NCBI GenBank assembly: GCA_965649545.1
Contig: CBFGLF010000039.1
Span: 1-14,076 of the forward strand
Origin: CABHOJ01 sp965649545
GTDB taxonomy: Bacteria; Pseudomonadota; Gammaproteobacteria; Burkholderiales; Methylophilaceae
Length of the DNA: 14,076 nucleotides
Direction: 5' to 3'
Positions 6,418-13,955 of the stretch are shown piece after piece. Each line of letters starts with the position of its first letter. Position 1 is the first letter of the stretch. The notes beneath the pieces were generated by a model. That model did no database searches and was not told the DNA's origin. It worked only from the letters and a program-made list of their open reading frames with translations. A program made the position numbers and the translations under genes.

Positions 6418-6446
6418 ATTATAGCGTAAAGCCATGGCAGGGAAAA
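6418..6446 (-). promoter_or_regulatory. Promoter candidate for tRNA-Pro
   Basis: On the minus strand a perfect TATAAT (6423-6418) lies 35 bases before the tRNA. A 17-base spacer separates it from TTTTCC (6446-6441), a poor -35 with 3 of 6 matches. The bases after the -10 (GCACGGC) form a GC-rich discriminator. No terminator is visible between the MerR stop and this point, so read-through from the cluster could also contribute. Confidence 0.6.
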
Positions 6447-6468
6447 CCGGAGAACGCGCTGGACTGTG

Positions 6469-6870
6469 TCAGCTGGCGCTGTTGAGCAGAGCCAGCACCT
6501 GGCGCAACTCATTGCGCAACGCTGGGATATCGAAATCGGATGGCGATGGATTGGCAGTGACAGCGGAGGCCGAAGTCGTGGAGACTTCTGCGGCCGGGAC
6601 ATCGTGATGATCGTCAAGGCGATTACGCGCCCCGCTGATGGTGAACCCTTGCTCGTAGAGCAATTCGCGGATGCGGCGGATCAGCAGGACTTCATGATGC
6701 TGATAGTAGCGGCGATTGCCGCGGCGCTTGACGGGCTTGAGCTGCGTGAACTCCTGCTCCCAGTAGCGCAGCACGTGAGGCTTGACGCCACAAAGCTCGC
6801 TGACTTCACCGATGGTGAAGTAGCGCTTGGCCGGAATCGGCGGAAGCTGGACTTTAGCCGCGTGCTCCAT
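6469..6870 (-). CDS. MerR-family transcriptional regulator
   Basis: A 133-residue protein with the MerR winged helix-turn-helix at residues ~17-85. YFTIGEVSELCGVKPHVLRYW is the helix-turn-helix, followed by the wing RRGNRRYY at 49-56 and the second helix pair EVLLIRRIRELLYEQGFTISGARNRL. A low-complexity Ala/Ser/Thr/Pro linker (~91-111) leads to a short amphipathic helix (113-130), probably for dimerisation. No cysteine cluster or ligand domain follows, so it is not an obvious metal sensor. Its ATG lies inside the end of ihfA, overlapping by 17 bases, with AGAGG just upstream, so translation is likely coupled. This small regulator is the standard neighbour of ihfA and tRNA-Pro in betaproteobacteria. 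Its targets are not known to me. Confidence 0.9.
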   Translation of the reverse strand: MEHAAKVQLPPIPAKRYFTIGEVSELCGVKPHVLRYWEQEFTQLKPVKRRGNRRYYQHHEVLLIRRIRELLYEQGFTISGARNRLDDHHDVPAAEVSTTSASAVTANPSPSDFDIPALRNELRQVLALLNSAS

Positions 6871-7153
6871 AAGCCTCTTCTACCTTGCTCTTGAGTTTCT
6901 GGCTAGCATGGAAAGTGACGACACGGCGGGCGGTGATCGGGATCTCTTCACCGGTCTTGGGATTACGGCCTGGACGTTCGGATTTCTGGCGCAACTCGAA
7001 ATTGCCGAAGCCCGACAGCTTGACGCTATCGCCAACTTCAAGTGCGGTGCGGATCTCTTCGAAAAAAGCTTCGACCATATCTTTGGCCTCGCGTTTGTTC
7101 AAGCCTACTTGCTCGAACAGTAAATCGGCTAAATCAGCTTTAGTCAGTGTCAT
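6854..7153 (-). CDS. ihfA: Integration host factor subunit alpha
   Basis: A 99-residue DNABII protein, the same length as E. coli IHF-alpha, with closely similar sequence blocks: LTKADLADLLFEQVGLNKREAK at the start, FFEEIR at 30-35, VKLSGFGNFELR near 44-55, the PGRNPKTGEEIPITARRVVTF arm near 61-81, and the basic QKLKSKVE. With IHF-beta it bends specific DNA sites in recombination, replication and transcription. The ITARRVVTF segment and the position after pheT separate it from HU. AGAGG lies 7 bases before the ATG. It sits 45 bases after pheT with no terminator between, so it is likely co-transcribed with pheST. Confidence 0.97.
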   Translation of the reverse strand: MTLTKADLADLLFEQVGLNKREAKDMVEAFFEEIRTALEVGDSVKLSGFGNFELRQKSERPGRNPKTGEEIPITARRVVTFHASQKLKSKVEEAYGARG

Positions 7154-7198
7154 TCAAACCTCTCAAACTACCTATTTGATTTTTGCTTGTCTTGTTAT

Positions 7199-9553
7199 CT
7201 ATTTTCGTAGTTCTGCACCGTGCTGGCGAACTATAGAATCGAGCAGTTTTGCCATCACTTCATCGGCTTCTGCATCCGTCAGAGTTTTTTGAGTATCTTG
7301 CATAAGCACCAGAAAAGCAAGGCTTTTTTTGCCTTCAGCGATACCTTTTCCGCGGTAAACATCGAACAATCCGATGTCACTTACGAGCGGATTTTTATGC
7401 TGTCGCATGGTACCCATCAGGGCATCGACGGAGACGTTTTCATCCACGATCACGGCTAGGTCGCGTCGCACCGGCGGAAATTTCGCCACCTCGCGATAAC
7501 GCGGTACGTCACGCTGCAATAGCGGCATGACATCCAATTCGAACAACATGGTGCCACGTGGCAACTGGTAGTGCTGTTGCCACTTCGGATGCAGCTTGCC
7601 GATCCAGCCGGCAGGTTTGCCGTCCAGCATCACTCGGGCGGACTGGCCCGGATGCAGGGCGACATGTTCGGCCGCGACATATTGCGCGCGACCACCGGTC
7701 AAGGCATCGACATCGGCCTTCAGGTCGTAGAAATCGATGTCTCGTGAGGCTTCCGCCCATTGTTCTGGGGATGCGTCGCCATAGGCCAGCGCAGAGATGC
7801 GCATGGTTTCATGATATCGCCCCTCCGAGGCACTGTAGGCGGCACCAATCTCGAACAGGCGCACACGCTCTTGCTTGCGGTTGAGGTTATAGACCAGTGT
7901 GTCGATCAAGCCACCCCAGAGACCGGAGCGCATCACGCTCATATTGCTGGCGATGGGATTCTTGAGCGCAATGGGATCCGGATTGCCGAGCAAAGCCTTT
8001 TCCCAGGATTCATCGACGAAACTGTAACTGACGATCTCCTGGTAGCCCTGTGCGGCAAGGGTATCGCGCAGTACGGCATGATTGAGGCGGCTCTCGGGAT
8101 CCGGCTGCATATGCAGGTCCGCATGCGGTGGGATGGCCGGGATGTTCTCGTAGCCGTGGAGTCGCGCGACCTCTTCGATCAGGTCTTCCTCGATGGCGAT
8201 ATCGAAGCGATAACTGGGCGGGGTGACATGGAACACATCAGCCGATTGCTGATAGGCGAACCGCAACCGATCGAACAGGTTGGCGACTTCGCCCGCGTCG
8301 AGCGAGATTCCTAATGCTGCGCTCAAGCGTTGCATGCGCAGTGTCACAGGGCGGCGTTCCGGCAGCCGATTCAATACTTCGGTCACAGGGCCGGCTTCAC
8401 CGCCGCAGATCTCCAGCACCAAGGCGGTCGCTCGTTCCAGTGCTGAGCGCGTATTGGCGAAATCGACACCCCGCTCGAACCGGTAGGAGGAATCCGTGGA
8501 GAAATTCAGGCGCCGCGCCTTGCCGACGATGACGCCGGGTACGAAGAACGCGCTTTCCAGGAAGATGTCGGTGGTGGCATCGGAGACCGCCGTGCTGGCG
8601 CCACCCATGATGCCGGCCAGGGCGATGGCACCATTGTCATCGGCGATCGTCAGCATGTCATGATGCAGTTCGACGGTCTGGTCGTTGAGCAGGGCCAGCT
8701 TTTCCGCCTGCCGGGCATAACGCACTTCGATATTACCGCTCAATTTGGCGGCATCGAAGGCGTGCAGGGGTTGACCGAGTTCCAGCAGCACATAATTGGT
8801 GATATCGACGATGGCACTGATACTGCGCAAACCACTGCGTTCCAGACGTCGGATCATCCAGTCGGGCGTAGCTGCTGTGGCATTCACCCCCGTGACCATC
8901 CGTCCGGCATAGCGTGGACAGGCTTCCGTCTCTTTGACGGTGACCGTGCGCTGCGCACCGGTGCTGACTTCAACAGCCTCGATCACCGGCTGCGTGATCG
9001 GTGATCCGGTCAAGGCCGACACGTCACGCGCGATGCCGAGGATGCTCAGGCAATCGCTGCGGTTGGGCGTCAGCTTCAATGTCAGTGACTGGTCATCCAG
9101 CTCAAGGAATGTCCGGATACTCTCACCGACGCGAGCGTCGGCGGGCAATTCCAGGATCCCCTCACTCTCTTCCGCCAGGCCCAGCTCCTTCTCCGAACAC
9201 ATCATGCCGAAGGACTCGATGCCGCGCACCTTGGCCTGCTTGATATTGAAGCCGGGCAGCTCTGCGCCGACCAGAGCACACGGCGCCTTGAGACCGGCAC
9301 GCGCATTCGCGGCGCCACAGACGATCTGCAAAGGTTCGGCAGCGCCAACATCGACCTTGCATACCTGCAAGCGGTCGGCATCCGGGTGTTTCTCGGCACT
9401 GATGATCTGCGCCACGACGACCTTGCTGAAGCTGGCGGCGACCGGCTTGGCCTCTTCGACCTCAAGGCCGGCCATGGTCAGGAGATGACTCAGCGCATCG
9501 CTATCGAGCGCCGGGTCAACGAAGGTACGTAGCCACTGTTCGGAAAATTGCAT
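7199..9553 (-). CDS. pheT: Phenylalanine-tRNA ligase beta subunit
   Basis: Forms the alpha2-beta2 synthetase with PheS that charges tRNA-Phe. The 784 residues are normal for the bacterial form (E. coli about 795). In order there is an N-terminal piece and an OB-fold tRNA-binding domain (~40-150, with HPDADRLQVC and KVRGIESFGMMCS). The B3/B4 editing region follows (~205-385, containing AGRMVTGV and LLELGQPLHAFD), then the B5 domain (~400-475). Next comes a catalytic-like core that lacks class II chemistry. The C-terminal ferredoxin-like anticodon-binding domain (~690-784) contains FPPVRRDLAVIVDE. All domains are present, with no frameshift. It begins 24 bases after the pheS stop. Confidence 0.97.
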   Translation of the reverse strand: MQFSEQWLRTFVDPALDSDALSHLLTMAGLEVEEAKPVAASFSKVVVAQIISAEKHPDADRLQVCKVDVGAAEPLQIVCGAANARAGLKAPCALVGAELPGFNIKQAKVRGIESFGMMCSEKELGLAEESEGILELPADARVGESIRTFLELDDQSLTLKLTPNRSDCLSILGIARDVSALTGSPITQPVIEAVEVSTGAQRTVTVKETEACPRYAGRMVTGVNATAATPDWMIRRLERSGLRSISAIVDITNYVLLELGQPLHAFDAAKLSGNIEVRYARQAEKLALLNDQTVELHHDMLTIADDNGAIALAGIMGGASTAVSDATTDIFLESAFFVPGVIVGKARRLNFSTDSSYRFERGVDFANTRSALERATALVLEICGGEAGPVTEVLNRLPERRPVTLRMQRLSAALGISLDAGEVANLFDRLRFAYQQSADVFHVTPPSYRFDIAIEEDLIEEVARLHGYENIPAIPPHADLHMQPDPESRLNHAVLRDTLAAQGYQEIVSYSFVDESWEKALLGNPDPIALKNPIASNMSVMRSGLWGGLIDTLVYNLNRKQERVRLFEIGAAYSASEGRYHETMRISALAYGDASPEQWAEASRDIDFYDLKADVDALTGGRAQYVAAEHVALHPGQSARVMLDGKPAGWIGKLHPKWQQHYQLPRGTMLFELDVMPLLQRDVPRYREVAKFPPVRRDLAVIVDENVSVDALMGTMRQHKNPLVSDIGLFDVYRGKGIAEGKKSLAFLVLMQDTQKTLTDAEADEVMAKLLDSIVRQHGAELRK

Positions 9554-9577
9554 GTGAGCTCTAGTTGTTAATTCAGG

Positions 9578-10576
9578 CTAGTTGAACTGTTTGAGGAATC
9601 TCAGATCGTTGTCGAAGAACAAGCGCAAGTCATTGACGCCATAACGCAGCATCGTCAGTCGCTCGACGCCCAGGCCGAAAGCGAAACCACGATACTTCTC
9701 GCTGTCGATACCGACATGCTTGAAGACTTCGGGATGCACCATACCGCACCCGCCGATCTCAAGCCAGCCACCATTCCAGCTCATGTCCATCTCGGCCGAC
9801 GGCTCGGTGAACGGGAAGAACGACGGGCGGAAACGGACTTGCAGGTCATCGCGCTCGAAGAAGCGTTGCAGGAAATCCTGTACCACGCCTTTGAGGTTGG
9901 CGAAGCTGATATGCTCGTCGACCCACAAGCCCTCTACCTGGTGGAACATCGGGGAGTGCGTCGCATCGGAATCCACGCGATAGACACGGCCCGGGGCGAT
10001 GATCTTCAGCGGTGGGCCGCTCTTGTCCTTGAGTGCATCCTGCATGTAATGCACCTGCACCGGCGACGTGTGCGTACGCAGCACGTGCTGCTCATCGACA
10101 TAGAAGGTGTCATGCATGGCGCGCGCCGGATGATCTTCCGGAATGTTCAATGCGGTGAAATTGTAGAAATCGGATTCGATCTCCGGCCCCTCGGCCACTG
10201 CGAAACCGATGGAGTGGAACAATTGCTCGATACGGTTCAGCGTCAGCGTCACCGGATGCAAACCACCCTGGCCGCGACTGCGTGCAGGGAGTGTCACATC
10301 CAGGGATTCACTCGCCAACTGTTTGGCTTGCTCGGCGTTCAGCAACGCATCACGCCTGGCCTTCAAGGCATCTTCCACGCCTTGCTTGACGACATTGATC
10401 GCTGCCCCTGCGGCAGGACGTTCTTCCGCAGACAGCTTGCCCAAGCCCTTGAGCTGTTCGGTCAGCACGCCGCTTTTACCGAGATAGCGCGCCTTGGCTT
10501 GCTCCAGGTCGTTGATCGTCTCGCACGCCGCGAAGGCCTGCTGGGCCTCGGGCAATATTTGTTCTAGGGTTTGCAT
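9578..10576 (-). CDS. pheS: Phenylalanine-tRNA ligase alpha subunit
   Basis: The catalytic subunit of the Phe-tRNA synthetase, 332 residues (usual ~327). The N-terminal coiled-coil arm (residues ~1-90) contacts tRNA. The class II catalytic core follows, with motif 1 around 107-150 (HPVTLTLNRIEQLF... GPEIESDFYNF), motif 2 APGRVYRVDSDATHSPMFHQVEG at ~194-216 and motif 3 GFAFGLGVERLTMLRYGV at ~297-314. Phe-pocket and ATP-binding residues look intact. The ATG at 10576 gives the usual N-terminus, but no good ribosome site precedes it. An intrinsic terminator lies between rplT and this gene, so pheST needs read-through or its own promoter. CATAAT at 10615-10610 is a possible -10 without a matching -35. 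Confidence 0.97.
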   Translation of the reverse strand: MQTLEQILPEAQQAFAACETINDLEQAKARYLGKSGVLTEQLKGLGKLSAEERPAAGAAINVVKQGVEDALKARRDALLNAEQAKQLASESLDVTLPARSRGQGGLHPVTLTLNRIEQLFHSIGFAVAEGPEIESDFYNFTALNIPEDHPARAMHDTFYVDEQHVLRTHTSPVQVHYMQDALKDKSGPPLKIIAPGRVYRVDSDATHSPMFHQVEGLWVDEHISFANLKGVVQDFLQRFFERDDLQVRFRPSFFPFTEPSAEMDMSWNGGWLEIGGCGMVHPEVFKHVGIDSEKYRGFAFGLGVERLTMLRYGVNDLRLFFDNDLRFLKQFN

Positions 10577-10619
10577 GGATTCGTTATTGGCGGGTCGTCA
10601 TAGGCTGAGATTATGCCGT

Positions 10620-10643
10620 AAAAAAAGGAGGCCTAGGCCTCCT
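10620..10643 (-). terminator. Intrinsic terminator/attenuator between rplT and pheS
   Basis: An 18-bp perfect palindrome, AGGAGGCCTAGGCCTCCT (10626-10643), is followed on the minus strand by a run of seven T's (10626-10620). The GC-rich stem plus T-run is a textbook terminator. It starts about 19 bases after the rplT stop and ends 43 bases before the pheS start. Confidence 0.92.
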
Positions 10644-10661
10644 CTTTCCACTGATACTTAC

Positions 10662-11021
10662 TTAAGCAGCGAGGCCGGACTTAGCCAGTTCGACGAACTT
10701 GGCAAAAGCAGGCTTATCGAATACTGCCAGGTCAGCCAGTACCTTACGATCGACTTCGATCGCAGCCTTCTTCAGGCCGTTCATGAAACGGCTGTAGGTC
10801 AGGCCGAATTCGCGGGAACCGGCGTTGATACGCGCGATCCACAAGGTACGGAATTGACGCTTCTTCTGACGGCGGTCACGGTATGCGTATTGACCCGCCT
10901 TCATCACCGCCTGCTTGGCGATGCGGTAGACGTTCTTGCGACGACCACGGTAACCCTTGGCAGCGTTCAGAACCTTCTTGTGACGTGCACGAGCGATGAC
11001 ACCACGTTTGACTCTAGGCAT
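10662..11021 (-). CDS. rplT: 50S ribosomal protein L20
   Basis: A 119-residue basic protein of normal L20 length that binds 23S rRNA early in 50S assembly. Typical blocks are PRVKRGVIARARHKKVL at the start, AKGYRGRRKNVYRIAKQAV near 17-39, RDRRQKKRQFRTLWIARINA at ~49-68 and YSRFMNGLKKA at ~76-86. The ribosome site AAGGAG (11034-11029) overlaps the rpmI stop codon, with 11 bases between the two genes, so they are coupled. In E. coli L20 represses rpmI-rplT; whether this happens here cannot be read directly. Confidence 0.98.
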   Translation of the reverse strand: MPRVKRGVIARARHKKVLNAAKGYRGRRKNVYRIAKQAVMKAGQYAYRDRRQKKRQFRTLWIARINAGSREFGLTYSRFMNGLKKAAIEVDRKVLADLAVFDKPAFAKFVELAKSGLAA

Positions 11022-11032
11022 GTTCTATCTCC

Positions 11033-11230
11033 TTATTGAGTCGGCATCATGGCGCGAACGCGCTTGACGTCAGTTGCGGAAACGATGGCAGTACCGCGCA
11101 GTTTGCGCTTCTGCTTCGTGGTCTTCTTGGTGAGGATGTGGCGCAGGTGCGAATGGGTACGCTTGACCTTGCCATTCCCCAAGAACTTGAAGCGCTTTTT
11201 GGCGCCGCTCTTGGTCTTCATCTTTGGCAT
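11033..11230 (-). CDS. rpmI: 50S ribosomal protein L35
   Basis: A 65-residue, very basic protein of standard L35 length. It starts MPKMKTKSGAKKRFK and includes KRTHSHLRHILTKKTTKQKRKLR, the usual RNA-binding core. A strong ribosome site AAGGAG (11242-11237) lies 6 bases before the ATG. The 74-base spacer between infC and rpmI contains the palindrome GGCATGCC (11265-11272) and a GAGTG/CACTC pairing. This is where the L20 repression site lies in E. coli, but I could not show the pseudoknot by eye. Confidence 0.97.
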   Translation of the reverse strand: MPKMKTKSGAKKRFKFLGNGKVKRTHSHLRHILTKKTTKQKRKLRGTAIVSATDVKRVRAMMPTQ

Positions 11231-11304
11231 TTTGTTCTCCTTTGAGAGTAGTTAAGAGTGCTTAGGCATGCCATTTCGCCGTATCACTCAGAATCCTTTA
11301 GAGC

Positions 11305-11829
11305 TTACTTAGGTTTTTTGTGTGGACCTAATACCATCACCATCTGCCGGCCTTCCATCTTCGGGAACTGCTCGACAACCGCGTATTCCTGCAGATCCGC
11401 CTCGACACGCTTGAGCAGGGCCAAACCCAGCTCCTGATGCGTGATCTCACGACCGCGGAAACGCAACGTGATCTTCGCTTTATCGCCATCCTGCAGGAAC
11501 CGGATCAGGTTCCGCAGCTTGACGTTGTAATCGCCATCGTCCGTACCCGGACGGAACTTCACTTCTTTAACCTGAACTTGCTTTTGCTTAAGCTTGGCTT
11601 CGTGCTGGCGTTTGCTCTCCGCATATTTGAACTTGCCGTAGTCCATCAAACGACAGACCGGCGGGACTGCTTGCGGTGCGATCTCGACCAGGTCGATGTC
11701 GGCTTCTTCCGCTTTTGCAAATGCCTCGTTCAAACTGACGATGCCGAGTGGCTCGCCTTCGATACCAACCAAACGAATCTGCGGGGCAGTGATGTCACCG
11801 TTGATTCGTACTTCCTTTTCTTGAGCTAT
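11305..11829 (-). CDS. infC: Translation initiation factor IF-3 (ATA start)
   Basis: IF-3 binds the 30S subunit, prevents premature 50S joining and rejects wrong start codons. Read from ATA at 11829-11827 the product is 174 residues (E. coli 180). It has the N-domain (VRINGDITAPQIRLVGIEGEPLG, residues ~7-29), a lysine-rich linker (~75-93) and the C-domain (VKEVKFRPGTDDGDYNVKLRNLIRFLQDGDK onward), ending in VMVLGPHKKPK. The frame has no ATG, GTG or TTG between the upstream in-frame TAA (11847-11845) and the conserved N-domain. A TTG at 11772 would cut into the N-domain and is not the start. GGAG at 11841-11838 lies 8 bases before ATA. Non-standard starts are a known feature of infC and allow IF-3 to repress its own synthesis. 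The stop-to-start gap from thrS is 61 bases. Confidence 0.95.
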   Translation of the reverse strand: MAQEKEVRINGDITAPQIRLVGIEGEPLGIVSLNEAFAKAEEADIDLVEIAPQAVPPVCRLMDYGKFKYAESKRQHEAKLKQKQVQVKEVKFRPGTDDGDYNVKLRNLIRFLQDGDKAKITLRFRGREITHQELGLALLKRVEADLQEYAVVEQFPKMEGRQMVMVLGPHKKPK

Positions 11830-11837
11830 CGCAAATT

Positions 11838-11841
11838 CTCC
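11838..11841 (-). promoter_or_regulatory. Ribosome binding site that fixes the infC start
   Basis: GGAG on the minus strand lies 8 bases before the ATA codon at 11829-11827. It is the only Shine-Dalgarno-like sequence upstream of the conserved IF-3 N-terminus in this frame. Confidence 0.75.
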
Positions 11842-11890
11842 AGTTGTTTATTCAATGGGCTATAAAAAATTTGACCGCGCTACCCGCCGG

Positions 11891-13798
11891 TTAAACCTTG
11901 GCTTTTACTTCACCTTGCAGCCGCTCGATCAGCGCCTGCACCGGCATGGAACCCAGGTCTTCACCTTTTCTGGTACGCACGGCCACTTGCCCGCTTTGCA
12001 TTTCACGCTCACCTGCGACTAGCAGATAAGGCATCTTCTGCATGCTATGTTCGCGTATTTTATAGGTTATTTTCTCATTTCTCAAGTCCGATTCCACGCG
12101 CAGACCGTTCTTGCGCAGTTCAGCGACGACTTGATTGACGTATTCCGCCTGGCTATCGCTGATATTCAGCACCATGGCCTGCACCGGTGCCAGCCACAAA
12201 GGCATGGCGCCTGCGTAGTTCTCGATCAGGATGCCGATGAAGCGCTCCATGGAACCGACGATGGCGCGGTGCAACATGACCGGGCGCTTGCGCGAGTTGT
12301 CTTCCGCCACGTACTCGGCATCCAGGCGTTCCGGCAAGTTGAAATCGAGCTGGATCGTCCCGCATTGCCACAGGCGCCCCAGCGAGTCTTTCAGGGTGAA
12401 CTCGATCTTGGGGCCATAGAACGCGCCTTCGCCCGGCTGCAGGTCGAAGGCCAGGTTGTTCTTCTTGAGCGCCGCTTCCAGGGAAGCCTCCGCCTTGTCC
12501 CAGGTCTCATCTGAACCGACACGTTTCTCCGGGCGCGTGGACAGCTTGACCAGCACGTCGGTGAAACCGAAATCGCCATAAGCCTTGTACAACATGTCGA
12601 TAAAGGCCGCGACTTCCGCCTCGATCTGCTCTTCGGTACAGAAGATGTGGGCGTCATCCTGCGTGAATCCTCGGACACGCATCAGACCATGCAAGGCGCC
12701 GGACGGCTCGTTGCGATGGCAGGAACCGAACTCGGCCAATCGCAGCGGCAAGTCACGATAGCTGTGCAAGCCGCTGTTGAATATCTGGATATGGCCCGGG
12801 CAGTTCATGGGCTTCACGGCGTAATCACGGTTCTCGCTCGACGTCGTGAACATGTTGTCGCGATAGTTCTGCCAGTGGCCCGACTTCTCCCATAACGTTC
12901 GGTCCATGATGGTCGGCGTCTTCACTTCCTGATAGCCGTAGCTGCGGAACATGTCACGCATGTACTGCTCGACTTCCTGCCAGATACTCCAGCCACGCGG
13001 ATGCCAGAACACCATACCTGGCGCTTCGTCCTGCATGTGGAAATAATCGAGTTGCTTGCCCAGCTTGCGGTGGTCGCGCTTCTCGGCCTCTTCCAGCATG
13101 TGCAGGTAGGCGTCGAGGTCTTCCTTCTTGGCCCAGGCCGTACCGTAGATGCGCTGCAGCATCTCGTTATTGGAATCACCACGCCAGTAGGCGCCCGCCA
13201 GCTTCATGAGCTTGAATGCCTTGAGTTTGCCGGTGGAAGGGACGTGGGGTCCGCGGCAAAGGTCGGTGAAATTGCCTTCGCTATAGAGCGAAACATCCTC
13301 GCCCTGCGGGATACTGGCGATGATCTCCGCCTTGTAATCCTCGCCGATAGACTTGAAGTACGCCACCGCTTCGTCGCGCGGCAGCACTTTGCGCGTGACC
13401 GGCTCGTCCTTCTTCGCCAATTCGGCCATCTTGGCTTCGATCGCCGCGAGGTCGTCCATGGTGAATGGGCGCTTATAGGAAAAATCGTAATAGAAGCCGT
13501 TCTCGATCACCGGGCCGATGGTCACCTGGGCGTCCGGGAACAGCTCCTTGACCGCGTAGGCTAGCAAGTGCGCGGTGGAGTGGCGGATGATATCGACGCC
13601 TTCCGGGCTCTTGTCCGTGATGATGGCGAGGTCGGCATCCTGTTCGATCAAGTAGCTGGTATCCACCACCTTATCGTTGACCTTACCGGCAAGCGCCGCC
13701 TTGGCCAAGCCGGCACCGATGCTCATCGCCACATCGGCAACGGTCACGGGGGCATCGAACTTGCGTTCGGATCCATCAGGTAAACGGATAACAGGCAT
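11891..13798 (-). CDS. thrS: Threonine-tRNA ligase
   Basis: Charges tRNA-Thr and edits mis-charged serine. The 635 residues match the E. coli length (642). In order there is the TGS domain (1-~61) and the N2 editing domain with HSTAH (73-77) plus C181 and H185 of the editing site. The class II core (~245-535) has zinc ligands C333, H384 and H510, motif 2 around FGSCHRNEPSGALHGLMRVRGFTQDDAH (357-384) and motif 3 around HRAIVGSMERFIGILIE. The anticodon-binding domain (~540-635) follows. All functional residues are present. ATG at 13798-13796 has AGGA 4 bases upstream. It heads the cluster, with a promoter candidate and a hairpin in its 5' leader. Confidence 0.98.
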   Translation of the reverse strand: MPVIRLPDGSERKFDAPVTVADVAMSIGAGLAKAALAGKVNDKVVDTSYLIEQDADLAIITDKSPEGVDIIRHSTAHLLAYAVKELFPDAQVTIGPVIENGFYYDFSYKRPFTMDDLAAIEAKMAELAKKDEPVTRKVLPRDEAVAYFKSIGEDYKAEIIASIPQGEDVSLYSEGNFTDLCRGPHVPSTGKLKAFKLMKLAGAYWRGDSNNEMLQRIYGTAWAKKEDLDAYLHMLEEAEKRDHRKLGKQLDYFHMQDEAPGMVFWHPRGWSIWQEVEQYMRDMFRSYGYQEVKTPTIMDRTLWEKSGHWQNYRDNMFTTSSENRDYAVKPMNCPGHIQIFNSGLHSYRDLPLRLAEFGSCHRNEPSGALHGLMRVRGFTQDDAHIFCTEEQIEAEVAAFIDMLYKAYGDFGFTDVLVKLSTRPEKRVGSDETWDKAEASLEAALKKNNLAFDLQPGEGAFYGPKIEFTLKDSLGRLWQCGTIQLDFNLPERLDAEYVAEDNSRKRPVMLHRAIVGSMERFIGILIENYAGAMPLWLAPVQAMVLNISDSQAEYVNQVVAELRKNGLRVESDLRNEKITYKIREHSMQKMPYLLVAGEREMQSGQVAVRTRKGEDLGSMPVQALIERLQGEVKAKV

Positions 13799-13828
13799 AG
13801 GTCCTAACCAATCGTTTGTCGCAGAAAC

Positions 13829-13855
13829 AGCAAAAGCCGCTGAACGGCTTTTGCT
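13829..13855 (-). promoter_or_regulatory. Hairpin in the thrS 5' leader
   Basis: AGCAAAAGCCG (13829-13839) and CGGCTTTTGCT (13845-13855) form an 11-bp perfect stem with a five-base loop (CTGAA on the + strand). In the thrS mRNA it would end about 30 bases before the start codon. On the minus strand it is followed by GTTTCTGCG, a T-content too low for a strong terminator. It may be a regulatory stem; E. coli thrS is repressed by its own product at leader hairpins. Confidence 0.55.
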
Positions 13856-13906
13856 TAAATGATCACAGGCTTACGTCACCAAAACACAAGCGTAAATCAG
13901 GCGCGC

Positions 13907-13935
13907 ATTCTGGCATAGAAGCCCCTGCTCGGCAA
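13907..13935 (-). promoter_or_regulatory. Promoter candidate for thrS
   Basis: On the minus strand TTGCCG (13935-13930, 4 of 6 to TTGACA) is followed after exactly 17 bases by CAGAAT (13912-13907, 4 of 6 to TATAAT). Transcription would begin near 13900, about 100 bases before the thrS start, which would place the leader hairpin inside the mRNA. Moderate match only. Confidence 0.4.
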
Positions 13936-13955
13936 CCTGAAATGGGCCTCGGGCG

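Noticed and set aside
9716..10567. Open frame of 283 codons on the + strand opposite pheS
   Set aside because: It is fully antisense to a conserved gene with every synthetase motif intact. Its sequence has no recognisable domain, and long antisense frames are common in GC-rich genes.
11305..11772. Shorter IF-3 starting at TTG 11772
   Set aside because: It would remove the conserved first part of the N-domain, and no ribosome site precedes it. The ATA start with GGAG explains the sequence better.
11862..11890. Possible thrS terminator between thrS and infC
   Set aside because: There is a run of six T's on the minus strand, but only a broken stem of about four pairs before it. Not convincing as a terminator.
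13001..13564. A 187-codon + strand frame opposite thrS
   Set aside because: It is a shadow of the thrS core region, with no ribosome site and no recognisable motif.
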